From NCBI RefSeq assembly GCF_002119765.1, contig NZ_CP021112.1, positions 2,722,501-2,786,500 on the forward strand: a stretch of DNA of 64,000 bases, given 5' to 3'. Every line of letters starts with the position of its first letter. Position 1 is the first letter of the stretch. Below are positions 18,436-27,276 of this stretch, one piece after another. Origin of the DNA: Pseudorhodoplanes sinuspersici (GTDB lineage: Bacteria > Pseudomonadota > Alphaproteobacteria > Rhizobiales > Xanthobacteraceae). A program made the position numbers and the translations under genes. The notes below the pieces were generated by a model that ran no database searches, was not told the DNA's origin, and saw only the letters and a list, made by a program, of their open reading frames with translations.

Positions 18436-19377
18436 TTATCCTCCACCGGTACATTCTGGCCTTGAACACCAATCGAGCACGCGTAGTGCGCGTAATGTGT
18501 TCCAGCGGCTCGCATGCCCGATATCCGTCTCGATGTCGAACGACAGCCGTTTAATGTGATCTTTGTGAATGCCATCGAGAGGCCAGTATCCGGCTTCATC
18601 GCGCCGCGCTTTCACCAGCGTTGTGGCCTCGGTGACCCGTTCGTCGGGTGCAACGCTGGCGCTGCGCAGATAATCCAGTCCACGCAAAATGTCGTAATGC
18701 CATACGGCTGGAAACGCGAAGCGCATCCAGTGTTGATTGATGATCGCGCCGGTGGTGAGCGATCTCAGCATGGTGCGTTCAAGCAGATAGTCTTGCCCGC
18801 GAGTCCGTGCGTCCGTCACCGCGCTTGTGGAGCCGTATGTCTTTTCGTATTCCAGCAGTCCTTCAAGCACACAGATCGTGGAATGAAACGATGATCGCTT
18901 GCTCGGCGGCGCCTCGCAATTCCAGCCGCCGTCCTCGAGTTGCTCACCGAGAAGGTGGTCGAGCAACCGATTGCTCGCGACGCCGAAATAAGCGCCCGCC
19001 GCGAGAATCCTGCCGTTGATGCAGGCCTCGGTCTCGCCATCGAAAAACGGCCGGCCGTCGAGTTGCCACCAGGTGACGCGGTTCTGCACGAGATCGATCG
19101 CGTTACGGACTTTTTCATTTGCGGGATCGACACCGAGAGTCTTCAGTAGAACCAAAGCGTCGATGGTGGTCATCCAGCCATGCTCCTGGTCGTCGTCCCA
19201 GTGGCCATCCGATGTCTGACGATCGAGGAGACGCGCGCCCCAGCCTTCGGAGGCAACGCGTGATCGCTCGGCTGCGACCACAGTGTCGGGTTGACCGGTG
19301 AGGTCACGCATGACCTGCCACCGTATCGACGGGTCCGAATCAAGCAACCATGTGATGATTGTCGTTCGGTTGTTCAT
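18436..19377 (-). CDS. Squalene-cyclase-fold (alpha/alpha toroid) protein
   Basis: 313 residues made of repeated helix pairs. QW-like motifs occur at DRQTSDGHWDDDQEHGW, GEQLEDGGWNCEAPP and ARRDEAGYWPLDG, as in terpenoid cyclases, prenyltransferase beta subunits and related all-alpha toroids. At 313 residues it is half the size of a squalene-hopene cyclase and lacks the DxDD acid motif, so catalysis of cyclisation is unlikely. No signal peptide. It starts 8 bases after the cheZ stop on the same strand, so the two may be one transcript. Function unknown. Confidence 0.7.
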   Translation of the reverse strand: MNNRTTIITWLLDSDPSIRWQVMRDLTGQPDTVVAAERSRVASEGWGARLLDRQTSDGHWDDDQEHGWMTTIDALVLLKTLGVDPANEKVRNAIDLVQNRVTWWQLDGRPFFDGETEACINGRILAAGAYFGVASNRLLDHLLGEQLEDGGWNCEAPPSKRSSFHSTICVLEGLLEYEKTYGSTSAVTDARTRGQDYLLERTMLRSLTTGAIINQHWMRFAFPAVWHYDILRGLDYLRSASVAPDERVTEATTLVKARRDEAGYWPLDGIHKDHIKRLSFDIETDIGHASRWNTLRALRVLDWCSRPECTGGG

Positions 19378-19385
19378 ACCGTCGT

Positions 19386-20099
19386 TCAGTGAAACAGCTT
19401 GTCGATATCGTCTTGCGTCGAATGTCCGCTCTCACCGGCGAGTTTCGGGCCATTGATCAATTTGTCGAGGCCGGTTGCCGCCGATTGTGCGGCATCGACA
19501 TTGAAGCGTTCGATCACGCTCCAGATTTCCATCATCCGCGCGAGATGGTCCTCGACCATCTTCAGAGTCGCGCCGACCTTTGAAATGCGCTGGCCGGTCA
19601 GGTCGTGGAAATTGCAGGCTTCGAAGATCGCCGTGACGCGATCCTGAATGTCCTGCGCCAGACCCTGTTCGTGTCCGCCTTTCAACAGGCCCATCAGCGC
19701 ATTCGCATTCTCGTCGATGTCTTCCGCCGCCTTCAGGATGCGATCCGTTGCGCCGGACGTGTCGTTAAAAACGGCATCCATTTCCTGGATCACGCGCGTG
19801 ACGCGCGAAGAGTCGAAACCTTGATCCTGCAGCGATACGATTTCCGACCGCGTCTGCTTGATCGCGTTGCCTATGACATCGAGTTCGATCTTGAGCTTGC
19901 GCACTTCCTGCGATTGGATCTCGGGACGCGGCTCGGCCGGCGCTGGCGTGCGGGCTTCCATCGCGGCGCGGAGCGCTCGGATCTCGGCAAGGATTTCGGC
20001 ATGTGCGGCGTTTTCGTTCCGCGTCACCGAAGCGTCGTCCGGCTTTGAAAATTCCTGCAGCGTCTCTTCGATCCGGAAGATCTTGCGTTGTTCCGGCAT
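19386..20099 (-). CDS. cheZ: Protein phosphatase CheZ
   Basis: 237 residues, mostly long amphipathic helices. The catalytic segment ACNFHDLTGQRISKV carries the essential Gln (Gln170), and the extreme C-terminus QDDIDKLFH matches the CheY-binding tail of CheZ. It removes phosphate from CheY-P and so resets flagellar rotation. It is not in a che operon here; a lone cheY lies at 40952. A helical coiled-coil hairpin is expected for residues 65-190. Confidence 0.88.
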   Translation of the reverse strand: MPEQRKIFRIEETLQEFSKPDDASVTRNENAAHAEILAEIRALRAAMEARTPAPAEPRPEIQSQEVRKLKIELDVIGNAIKQTRSEIVSLQDQGFDSSRVTRVIQEMDAVFNDTSGATDRILKAAEDIDENANALMGLLKGGHEQGLAQDIQDRVTAIFEACNFHDLTGQRISKVGATLKMVEDHLARMMEIWSVIERFNVDAAQSAATGLDKLINGPKLAGESGHSTQDDIDKLFH

Positions 20100-20368
20100 G
20101 CTGTGTCCCTGTGGCCCGGCACCATCAGCGATAAGGCATGCGGCTTAACGCAAAGTTCATGGGTCGATGGATGCTGAGGCAGCAAAGCATTAACCAAGGT
20201 CTTTGACTCAAAATAAACGCTAATTTCACGTAAAGGCTGATGGGTCGTGGTTAAGCGCGCGTTGCCTTCGCCGCATTTACCAAACGGATTGAATTTTCGC
20301 CTGTAGTCGCTTCGCACGGCGGTGGCGTTTCGTCGCCGGCTTGTTGTTCATGTGTGTGAGTAGCGTCG

Positions 20369-21160
20369 ATGAAGCGTATTAATCGATTGATGTTTGCTGC
20401 TCTGTCTTGCGCGGCGTTGCAGGCTGCACTGCTCGATAAGACCCAGGCGCAGGCTTATGGTGAGCCCAATCTCGGCGGCGGGTTCATCGAATTCCTGTTC
20501 GGCGGACAGAATGCGCGGTCGCAGCAATTCGCCGGGCCACGCGCAGCCTATCCGGCAGCGCCCGCCTATCAGGACCAATATCAGCGCGCGCCGGGCTTCT
20601 ATGAACCGGGCATGTATGGCCGGCGCGACGTGACGCCGGAGATGGTGGAGCGTTCATCGCCGCCGCACATGCGGATGGTTGGCGGTGAGCCGGGCGCAAT
20701 GGCGCAAGGCCGTTTCGATCCGCGCTTTGCCAAACAGATCGTGCCTTATAACGGCGCGGAAAAGCCGGGCACCATCATCGTCGATACGCCGTCGCGTTTC
20801 CTGTATCTCGTGCAAGGCGATGGCCAGGCGATCCGCTACGGCATCGGCGTCGGACGTCCGGGCTTCACCTGGGCTGGCGTGAAGTCGATCACCCGCAAGG
20901 CGGAATGGCCCGATTGGGTGCCGCCGAAGGAGATGTTGCAGCGGCGTCCCGATCTTCCGCATTTCATGGCCGGCGGTCCGGACAATCCGCTGGGGGCGCG
21001 GGCGCTCTATCTTGGTTCCTCGCTCTATCGCATCCACGGCTCGAACGAGCCCTGGACGATCGGCCAGGCGGTGTCGTCCGGATGCATCCGCATGCGCAAC
21101 GAAGATGTCACCGATCTCTATGAGCGCGTGAAAGTGGGAACGCGCGTTGTCGTGATCTGA
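20369..21160 (+). CDS. L,D-transpeptidase (YkuD / ErfK-YbiS-YcfS-YnhG)
   Basis: 263 residues: signal peptide ending TQAQA, a Pro/Ala-rich linker of about 90 residues, then the YkuD domain from KPGTIIVDTPSRFLYLVQ. The catalytic pair is seen in YRIHGSNEPWTIGQAVSSGCIRMRNEDV (His223, Cys239). The enzyme makes 3-3 cross-links in peptidoglycan or attaches proteins to it, in the periplasm. In Hyphomicrobiales these enzymes are numerous. Ends at a strong convergent terminator. Confidence 0.92.
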   Translation: MKRINRLMFAALSCAALQAALLDKTQAQAYGEPNLGGGFIEFLFGGQNARSQQFAGPRAAYPAAPAYQDQYQRAPGFYEPGMYGRRDVTPEMVERSSPPHMRMVGGEPGAMAQGRFDPRFAKQIVPYNGAEKPGTIIVDTPSRFLYLVQGDGQAIRYGIGVGRPGFTWAGVKSITRKAEWPDWVPPKEMLQRRPDLPHFMAGGPDNPLGARALYLGSSLYRIHGSNEPWTIGQAVSSGCIRMRNEDVTDLYERVKVGTRVVVI

Positions 21161-21177
21161 CATTTACTCCTTTCAAA

Positions 21178-21212
21178 AAAAAGGCCGCTGCGGGTGACGC
21201 AGCGGCCTTTTT
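21178..21212. terminator. Bidirectional rho-independent terminator
   Basis: A 15-bp perfect stem AAAAAGGCCGCTGCG / CGCAGCGGCCTTTTT with loop GGTGA, between the convergent L,D-transpeptidase and DUF2076 genes; T tracts on both strands. Confidence 0.92.
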
Positions 21213-21232
21213 CATGTTCGCGCCGATTGCGA

Positions 21233-22060
21233 CTAGACGAAATCGGAATCGCCGAGATCGAAATCGGAATCGTCGCCGGCATCCATGTCGGCGTCGTCAT
21301 AGCCATCATCGGACGGATCGTAGCCTTGGTCGTAACCCTGATCCTGTCCCTGGCCGGATTGATCGGAAAATCCTGCGCGATCGCTTGCGCCCGACTGGCC
21401 GACATGATCGACCCCGGCCTGTTTCGCGAGATCGCTCGACGAAGCGTCGCCGCTGCCGCCCCATGGGTTAGCGTCTTTCGAGCCGCCAAGATCGGCCGCA
21501 CTCGCGGTCCCGCTTTGCTTTCCGTGCCCAAACATGCCGCCAAGGCTGTTCATCAGCATTGCGCCGCCGATGGTGCCGACAGCCGCGGCTGCGGCCGTAC
21601 CAAGAAATGATCCGCCGCCCTGCTGCGGTGCCGGCTGCTGTGGAACACCGCCTTGCGGGGGAGCACCCGCGCCGGGATAACCCCCTGCCGCAGGATTGTC
21701 GCTGCGATAGCCGGGTGGCAGGCCCATCGGCCGGTCGCTGCCGCCGACAGGCGGAACGGAGCTGCGCGGCCGGGCGCCGCCACCAAAGATCGTATCGCGC
21801 ATCGAATCGAGGAAGCCGCCGCCTTGCTGCGGCTGTTCCATTTCCATTTGCGCAGCTTCGAGTTCGCGAATGCGGTCGGCGGCGTTGCGCAGGGCTTCGT
21901 CCTGCAGCAGCACGGTTTGCACCAGCGCGTAAGTCGCATTCGGTGCCTTGCGCAAACCGGCCATGATGGCCTGTTCGGCATCGGGCTCGCGCGGTTGCGT
22001 TTCCAGCGTCGCAAGCTTTTCGAATAAGTCCTCGACGAGCCTGCGTTCCTGCGGTGTCAT
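21233..22060 (-). CDS. DUF2076 family protein
   Basis: 275 residues. The N-terminal helical part MTPQERRLVEDLFEKLATLE...ALVQTVLLQDEALRNAADRIRELEA is the DUF2076 pattern with a coiled coil. Then come a low-complexity Pro/Gly/Gln region (about 120-165), a Gly/Ala-rich hydrophobic stretch (GSFLGTAAAAAVGTIGGAMLMNSLGG) that could be a membrane-inserted glycine-zipper helix, and an Asp/Gly-rich tail DDGYDDADMDAGDDSDFDLGDSDF. Biochemical role unknown. Confidence 0.85.
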   Translation of the reverse strand: MTPQERRLVEDLFEKLATLETQPREPDAEQAIMAGLRKAPNATYALVQTVLLQDEALRNAADRIRELEAAQMEMEQPQQGGGFLDSMRDTIFGGGARPRSSVPPVGGSDRPMGLPPGYRSDNPAAGGYPGAGAPPQGGVPQQPAPQQGGGSFLGTAAAAAVGTIGGAMLMNSLGGMFGHGKQSGTASAADLGGSKDANPWGGSGDASSSDLAKQAGVDHVGQSGASDRAGFSDQSGQGQDQGYDQGYDPSDDGYDDADMDAGDDSDFDLGDSDFV

Positions 22061-22119
22061 GGATACCTCCCTCTGGTTCCGCGATGCATGTAGGAAGCAA
22101 AAATGCTAGCGGCGAGAGG

Positions 22120-22956
22120 TCACGCCAAAGTGACGCGGTTCGCCGCCATAATTTTTGGAAAGGTTTCCGCTGAAAAAAAGGCGTATTCGCGTTCCCGCAA
22201 ATCCGTCAGCGGATCGAGCCGTTTCAGCATGTCGTCGACAAAGCCGGGATGGCACATCACGACGCTGTCCGCAGGTAATCCGTCGAGGAAGCGCGGAAAC
22301 AAAACCGCAAAATTCGGGTCGGCATGGAAGTCGTAGCTGCCGGCGAAGGCCGGGTTGGTGCGAACGCCCAGCCGCGCCGCACGCGTGCGAAAGCCGGCGC
22401 TCAGGATATCGAGCAACAGACCCTTGCGATCGGACAGGCGCGACGTCACCGGCGTGACCCGTCCGCATTGCCGCACCCAGGCCTTCGGCAGATCGCGACT
22501 GACCACCTCCAGAAACGCGTCGCGCACCTGCGGAAAAATCTGCACGTGCTGATGGCCGTCGAGATAATCCGGCGGCGCGCCGAACGTGGCGGTGAATTTT
22601 TCGATCTGCGCCCGGATTTCGGCTGCGATCAGCGCCGACCGCAAACGCCGCAGCATCGCTGCGCCCAGCGTCTGCCCGATTGACAGAAGAGCGCCATCGC
22701 GCAGTGGCGCATAGTCCGCAGTCAGCGGACGGAACGGCGCCGTCAGCGTCACATGCAAGCCGATGGCGATATTTGGCTCTTGCGACTTGATGGACGCAAG
22801 GGCATCCGCTTCCGCGCGATCGATCGCCGGCGTCACCATCATCACTGAGGTAGCGTTGATGCGGCCGCGGGTCAGCAGATCGCGGATGGCCCTATTCACA
22901 CCGGGTGACAGGCCATAATCGTCGGCACACAGGACGATGCGGCGAAACTCGGCCAT
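22120..22956 (-). CDS. ChbG/HpnK (YdjC-like) carbohydrate deacetylase
   Basis: 278 residues with the family metal motifs CADDYGLSPGVNRAI near the N-terminus, GLHVTLTAPF and DGHQHVQIFPQVR. These Asp/His residues hold the divalent metal that removes an acetyl group from a sugar. Proteins of this family act on chitooligosaccharides (ChbG) or hopanoid N-acetylglucosamine (HpnK). The neighbour 10 bases upstream is a GtrB-like glycosyltransferase, so it may deacetylate a lipid-linked sugar made by that enzyme. No other hopanoid genes are nearby, so HpnK is not asserted. Confidence 0.85.
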   Translation of the reverse strand: MAEFRRIVLCADDYGLSPGVNRAIRDLLTRGRINATSVMMVTPAIDRAEADALASIKSQEPNIAIGLHVTLTAPFRPLTADYAPLRDGALLSIGQTLGAAMLRRLRSALIAAEIRAQIEKFTATFGAPPDYLDGHQHVQIFPQVRDAFLEVVSRDLPKAWVRQCGRVTPVTSRLSDRKGLLLDILSAGFRTRAARLGVRTNPAFAGSYDFHADPNFAVLFPRFLDGLPADSVVMCHPGFVDDMLKRLDPLTDLREREYAFFSAETFPKIMAANRVTLA

Positions 22957-22966
22957 ATCGATCCCG

Positions 22967-24031
22967 TTATTCGGCGGCGTCCGGCCGCGTGGCGCGTTGC
23001 GATGCGTTGTCGTGCGCGCTTTCGTCGGCGTTGCGCGTGTGATGATCGGCGACGAAGTAGACTGGCCGCGCCTTCTGCTCGGACAGGATCTTGCCGATAT
23101 ATTCGCCCATCACCCCGATCATGATGAGCTGTACGCCGCCCAGCACCATCAGGCCGACCGCCATCGAGGGATAGCCGGGCACCTGTTTGCCGTAGACCAG
23201 CGTCTCGTAAAGGATCGACGCGCCGAAGATCAAAGCGATGCTCGCCAGAATGAGGCCGAGCAGGCTAGCCACGCGCAGCGGAGCGACCGAGAACGAGGTG
23301 AGCCCTTCGATCGACAATCCGATCAGCGAAGCGATATTCCAGTTCGTCTCGCCGTGCGCGCGGGCGACCGGTTCGTAATCGACCCGCAATTGCCTGAAGC
23401 CGATCCAGCTCGCCATGCCCTTGAAGAAGCGGTTGCGCTCCGGCATCTGCCGCAGCGCGTTGGCGGCCCGCGGCGACAGCAAGCGGAAGTCGCCGGCGTC
23501 GTGCGGCAGCTTGTAGCGGGCGCGGAAATTGATCAGAGCATAAAACACCTTCGCCATCACCCGCCGCGAGATCGGCTCGGACTTGCGGTTGGCCTTGGCC
23601 ATGTAGATCACGTCATAGCCATCATCCAGCCAGTGCGAGACGAGGCGTTCGATCAGGTCAGGCGAATGCTGGCCATCGCCATCCATGAAAAGAAGGGCTC
23701 CGTGCCGCGCATGATGCAGGCCGGCGGTCAAAGCCGCTTCCTTGCCGAAATTGCGCGACAGCGACAGCACCTGCACATCGAGGTTCGCTGCCGGCAGGCC
23801 GCAGGCTACGGCATAGGTGTTGTCGCGGGAGCCGTCGTCGATATAGACGACCTCGATCCGCAGGCCGCGCTGCGCCCACAGTTTTTGTGCTGTTTCGACC
23901 AGCCGGCCATGGACGCCGGGCAGGTTCTTCGCCTCGTTGAAACAGGGCACGATAATGGACAGGCCGTGATCACCGCGCTTGCGCGCGGGCGACCCTGGTG
24001 TATGCACATCCCGTCCAGTCCTGCTCGGCAT
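22967..24031 (-). CDS. Polyprenyl-phosphate glycosyltransferase, GT2 (GtrB/DPM1/ArnC-like)
   Basis: 354 residues from ATG 24031, chosen because AGGA lies about 9 bases upstream; an ATG at 24097 has none. The GT2 domain shows LSIIVPCFNEAKNLP, VYIDDGSRDNT and the DxD-type LFMDGDGQHSPDLIERLVSH. Two C-terminal membrane helices follow, ending VMGEYIGKILSEQKARPVYFV, the tail common to GtrB and ArnC. It would put a sugar on undecaprenyl phosphate at the cytoplasmic face. The divergent GtrA gene 111 bases away is the usual flippase partner. Confidence 0.9.
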   Translation of the reverse strand: MPSRTGRDVHTPGSPARKRGDHGLSIIVPCFNEAKNLPGVHGRLVETAQKLWAQRGLRIEVVYIDDGSRDNTYAVACGLPAANLDVQVLSLSRNFGKEAALTAGLHHARHGALLFMDGDGQHSPDLIERLVSHWLDDGYDVIYMAKANRKSEPISRRVMAKVFYALINFRARYKLPHDAGDFRLLSPRAANALRQMPERNRFFKGMASWIGFRQLRVDYEPVARAHGETNWNIASLIGLSIEGLTSFSVAPLRVASLLGLILASIALIFGASILYETLVYGKQVPGYPSMAVGLMVLGGVQLIMIGVMGEYIGKILSEQKARPVYFVADHHTRNADESAHDNASQRATRPDAAE

Positions 24032-24142
24032 CGCGCCCGGTCCTGATTTGCGCGTGATTTCCGCAACATATAGCGCGTTACCCCCCAGAAGTCGCATGAG
24101 CTTTTATTCAGGAAGCAGCATCAACGTGTTAACGAGCAGGCG

Positions 24143-24628
24143 ATGATGCAACCGTCCAACAACGAGGGGCTCCCAAGCCGGATCGTGGCCGCTTTGCGGC
24201 GGCAGGCCTGGGTGTTCAAGGCCATGAGCTTCGCCTCCATCGGCGTCGTCAATTCGCTGGTGGATCTCGGCCTGTTTCTGCTCGCCCTCAGATATCTGAC
24301 CGCGTCGCTGGTGGCCGCCAATATCCTGTCCTGGTGCGTCGCGGTCAGCGGTTCCTATGTGATGAATTCGTTCATCACCTTTGCCGCCGAATCCGGCCGC
24401 AGCCTCCGCTGGCGCACTTACGCAACCTTCGTCGCGGCGCAGGTTCTGGGTCTCGTCGCCAGCACCGGTACGCTGGTCGCGGCGGCGCTGGTGATGCCGG
24501 TATTGCCGGCCAAGCTGCTGGCGATCGGCGCGGCCTTCCTTGTCAACTTCTCGATGTCGCATTTCGTGGTGTTCCGGAAGCGGGCGACCGTGCCATCCGG
24601 ACCGGATCGGGAATCCAGTACGCAGTAG
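24143..24628 (+). CDS. GtrA family membrane protein, lipid-linked sugar flippase candidate
   Basis: 161 residues, four hydrophobic helices, with the GtrA opening FKAMSFASIGVVNSLVDLGLFLLAL and the end AAFLVNFSMSHFVVFRK. GtrA proteins are thought to flip undecaprenyl-phosphate-sugar across the membrane. Divergent from the GT2 gene; together with the ChbG/HpnK-like gene it makes a compact sugar-lipid modification set. A shared promoter region of 111 bases lies between the two. Confidence 0.85.
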   Translation: MMQPSNNEGLPSRIVAALRRQAWVFKAMSFASIGVVNSLVDLGLFLLALRYLTASLVAANILSWCVAVSGSYVMNSFITFAAESGRSLRWRTYATFVAAQVLGLVASTGTLVAAALVMPVLPAKLLAIGAAFLVNFSMSHFVVFRKRATVPSGPDRESSTQ

Positions 24629-24743
24629 CGCTCTTCAATGGTATAGCTGCCTTGCTGCATGTGGTTGGACAGTCGCCGGGGACGATCCAAGCCTTCAGGC
24701 TACCGTGCGCAATCGGAATGGCCGGTTGCAAGAAGGATCGACA

Positions 24744-25676
24744 TTGGCCCCGCGCATTCATTCCTCGGCGATCCGTTATTTCGACGCTGCCCGCCGCGCC
24801 AAATCGATCCGCGAAGCGGCCCGTCAGCTCAACGTAGCGTCGTCGGCGGTCAATCGTCAGATCATCAAGCTTGAGGAGGAGATCGGCGCGCCGCTGTTCG
24901 ATCGTCTCTCCAACGGACTTGTCCTGACGCCGATCGGCGAAGCGCTCGCGCGGCATGTTATTACGGTCCTTCAGGATCTTGAGCGCACCGGATCGGATAT
25001 CGCCGACCTGCAAGGCACGCGTGCCGGCCATATCACCGTCGCCGTGGTCGAGAGCGTCGCGTCGTCGGTCCTGCCGAATGTCATCGATCAGGTGCGCAGC
25101 CGCTCGCCGCGCGTGACCTTCACCGTCGCGGTGATGGGATCGTTCGACATTCCGGACGCCATCGCGAAAGGCGAAGCCGATGTCGGGGTCGCCTTCGCGT
25201 TGCGCAAGTCGTCGGACCTGCATCAGGTCTTTCTCTCGCAGTTCAGGCTCGGCGCGGTGGTGAAGCCGGATCATCCCCTGGCGAAGAAGAAATCCATCAC
25301 GCTGTCGTCCTGCCTCGGCTTCCCGCTCATTCTGGCGACGCCGGATCTGTCGATCACCAATCTGCTGGAGCCGATCCTGTCCAACGGGCCGTCATTCCTG
25401 TCGCCGGTCATCACCTGCGGCTCGGTCGAATTGATGCAGGAACTGGTCATTCGCGGCCACGGCATTGCCTTCCAGACCCGGGTCGGGCTCGAGCGCAAGC
25501 TCGCCGAAGGCCTGCTGGTGCATATCCCCATCGACGCCAAGGGACCGCTGTGGAGCGATCTTGGCATCTACACCCGGTCCGGTCGGCTGTTGCCGACAAC
25601 AACCGACAATTTCGTGCAGATGCTGAAGGTGGAAATCCAGTCGCGGCAGCAGGCGGAAGAGGGCCGGAAGACCTGA
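24744..25676 (+). CDS. LysR-family transcriptional regulator
   Basis: 310 residues from TTG 24744, which has AGAAGGA six to seven bases upstream and puts the HTH at the normal N-terminal position (SAIRYFDAARRAKSIREAARQLNVASSAVNRQIIKLEEEIGAPLFDR). The C-terminal LysR substrate domain (ITVAVVESVASSVLPNVI onward) would bind a small effector. It precedes a urate/xanthine permease and urate oxidase on the same strand, making it a candidate regulator of them. LysR genes are more often divergent from their targets, so this is moderate inference. Confidence 0.9.
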   Translation: MAPRIHSSAIRYFDAARRAKSIREAARQLNVASSAVNRQIIKLEEEIGAPLFDRLSNGLVLTPIGEALARHVITVLQDLERTGSDIADLQGTRAGHITVAVVESVASSVLPNVIDQVRSRSPRVTFTVAVMGSFDIPDAIAKGEADVGVAFALRKSSDLHQVFLSQFRLGAVVKPDHPLAKKKSITLSSCLGFPLILATPDLSITNLLEPILSNGPSFLSPVITCGSVELMQELVIRGHGIAFQTRVGLERKLAEGLLVHIPIDAKGPLWSDLGIYTRSGRLLPTTTDNFVQMLKVEIQSRQQAEEGRKT

Positions 25677-25693
25677 TGCCGTTTCGGCATCAG
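25673..25693. other. 9-bp stem-loop overlapping the LysR stop codon
   Basis: CTGATGCCG and CGGCATCAG pair around TTT, with the TGA stop inside the left arm. The core ATGCCGTTTCGGCAT recurs exactly at 60420. No T tract, so attenuation or termination is only possible. Confidence 0.45.
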
Positions 25694-25839
25694 CTTGGGC
25701 GACATTCGCTGCTATGCGGCAGCGCGACATTCTGAAATCGTTTTGACGCTGGGGATCAATTGGCGGGGCTCGCGCTTCAACCGAAGCGCTCCGGACCTAT
25801 TGGTCGCATCCTTTTCGCGGATCACTGTCGGAGCGCGCT

Positions 25840-27249
25840 ATGTCCACCACCGTACCGTCCATCGTCGACCCCGTCGAAGAAAAGCTTCCTTTGCCGCGTC
25901 TGGTGCCGCTCGCCCTGCAACATGTCCTTGTGATGTATGCGGGTGCAGTTGCCGTGCCGCTCATCATCGGCCGTGCGCTCAAGCTGCCGCCGGAAGACAT
26001 TGCATTCCTGATCAGCGCCGACCTGTTTGCCTGCGGAATTGCGACGCTGGTGCAATGTCTTGGCTTCCCCGGCGTTGGCATCAAGCTGCCGGTGATGATG
26101 GGCGTGACCTTCGCCTCGGTCGGCCCGATGCTGTCGATGGCGGCGTCTCCGGAGATCGGATTGCTCGGCATCTATGGTTCGGTCATTGCGGCCGGTATCT
26201 TCGGCATTGCGGTGGCGCCATTCGTCAGCCGGCTGCTGCCGCTATTCCCGCCAGTGGTGACCGGCACGATCATCATGGTGATCGGTATTTCGCTGATGCG
26301 GGTCGGCATCAACTGGGCCGGCGGCGGCCTGCCGAGTTTCACCCGCGTCATCAATGGCGAGACCGTGCAGGTGAGCAATGCTGCTTACGGCTCGCTCGAC
26401 GGTCTCGCGATTTCCGCCTTCGTGCTGGTGGTCATTCTCGCGCTTATCAAATGGGGCAAGGGCTTCGTCGCCAATGTCGCGGTGCTGCTCGGCATCATCG
26501 CTGGCGCCGTGCTCGCCGCCATTCTCGGCAAGATGCATTTCGACAAGGTGGCTTCGGCGGCGTGGTTCGACATCGTGCTGCCGTTGCATTTCGGCGTGCC
26601 ACAATTGCATCTGATCCCCATCGTCACGATGTGCATCGTCATGGTTGTGGTGATGATCGAGTCGCTCGGCATGTTCCTGGCGCTCGGTGAAATGACCGGC
26701 AAGAAGATCGATCAGGAAGCGCTGACCAAGGGCCTGCGCGCCGACGGCGTCGGCACATTCATCGGCGGTCTGTTCAACACATTTCCCTATACGTCGTTCT
26801 CGCAGAATGTCGGCTTGGTCGGCGTTACCGGCGTGCGGTCGCGCTGGGTGACGGTGGCGGGCGGCGTGATCATGCTGATCCTCGGGTTGCTGCCGAAAAT
26901 GTCGGCCCTGGTCGAAGCGGTGCCGCTGGTCGTGCTGGGCGGCGCGGGCCTTGTGATGTTCGGCATGGTGGCCGCGACCGGCGCACGCATTCTCACCTCG
27001 GTCGATTTCAAGACCAACCGCTACAACCTGTTCGTGGTGGCGATCTCGGTCGGCTTCGGCATGATCCCGCTGGTGGCGCCGAACTTCTTCAAACATCTGC
27101 CGCACGAACTGCATCCGCTGCTGGAATCCGGCATTCTGCTGTCAGCCATCGTCGCGGTGGCGCTGAATTTCTTCTTCAACGGTGTCGTCAGCGCGGAGCG
27201 GGCGAGGGCAGACGCATCGGCTGCGGCAGCGAGCGCCGAGCACGCCTGA
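25840..27249 (+). CDS. NCS2-family nucleobase transporter, probable urate/xanthine permease
   Basis: 469 residues, 14 membrane segments expected. Typical features: LALQHVLVMYAGAVAVPLIIG at the start, the ESLGMFLALGEMTGKKID block with its substrate-contacting Glu, and the signature QNVGLVGVTGVRSRW. This pattern is that of the urate/xanthine branch (UacT, XanP, UapA) rather than uracil permeases. The ATG has CGGAG upstream. Urate oxidase begins 27 bases downstream, which supports urate as substrate. It is a proton symporter in the inner membrane. Confidence 0.9.
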   Translation: MSTTVPSIVDPVEEKLPLPRLVPLALQHVLVMYAGAVAVPLIIGRALKLPPEDIAFLISADLFACGIATLVQCLGFPGVGIKLPVMMGVTFASVGPMLSMAASPEIGLLGIYGSVIAAGIFGIAVAPFVSRLLPLFPPVVTGTIIMVIGISLMRVGINWAGGGLPSFTRVINGETVQVSNAAYGSLDGLAISAFVLVVILALIKWGKGFVANVAVLLGIIAGAVLAAILGKMHFDKVASAAWFDIVLPLHFGVPQLHLIPIVTMCIVMVVVMIESLGMFLALGEMTGKKIDQEALTKGLRADGVGTFIGGLFNTFPYTSFSQNVGLVGVTGVRSRWVTVAGGVIMLILGLLPKMSALVEAVPLVVLGGAGLVMFGMVAATGARILTSVDFKTNRYNLFVVAISVGFGMIPLVAPNFFKHLPHELHPLLESGILLSAIVAVALNFFFNGVVSAERARADASAAAASAEHA

Positions 27250-27276
27250 TCACCGCAAACCGCACAGGGCAGCATC

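Noticed and set aside
20369..21160. L,D-transpeptidase as a toxin/effector
   Set aside because: It has a plain signal peptide, no partner immunity gene and the housekeeping YkuD layout.
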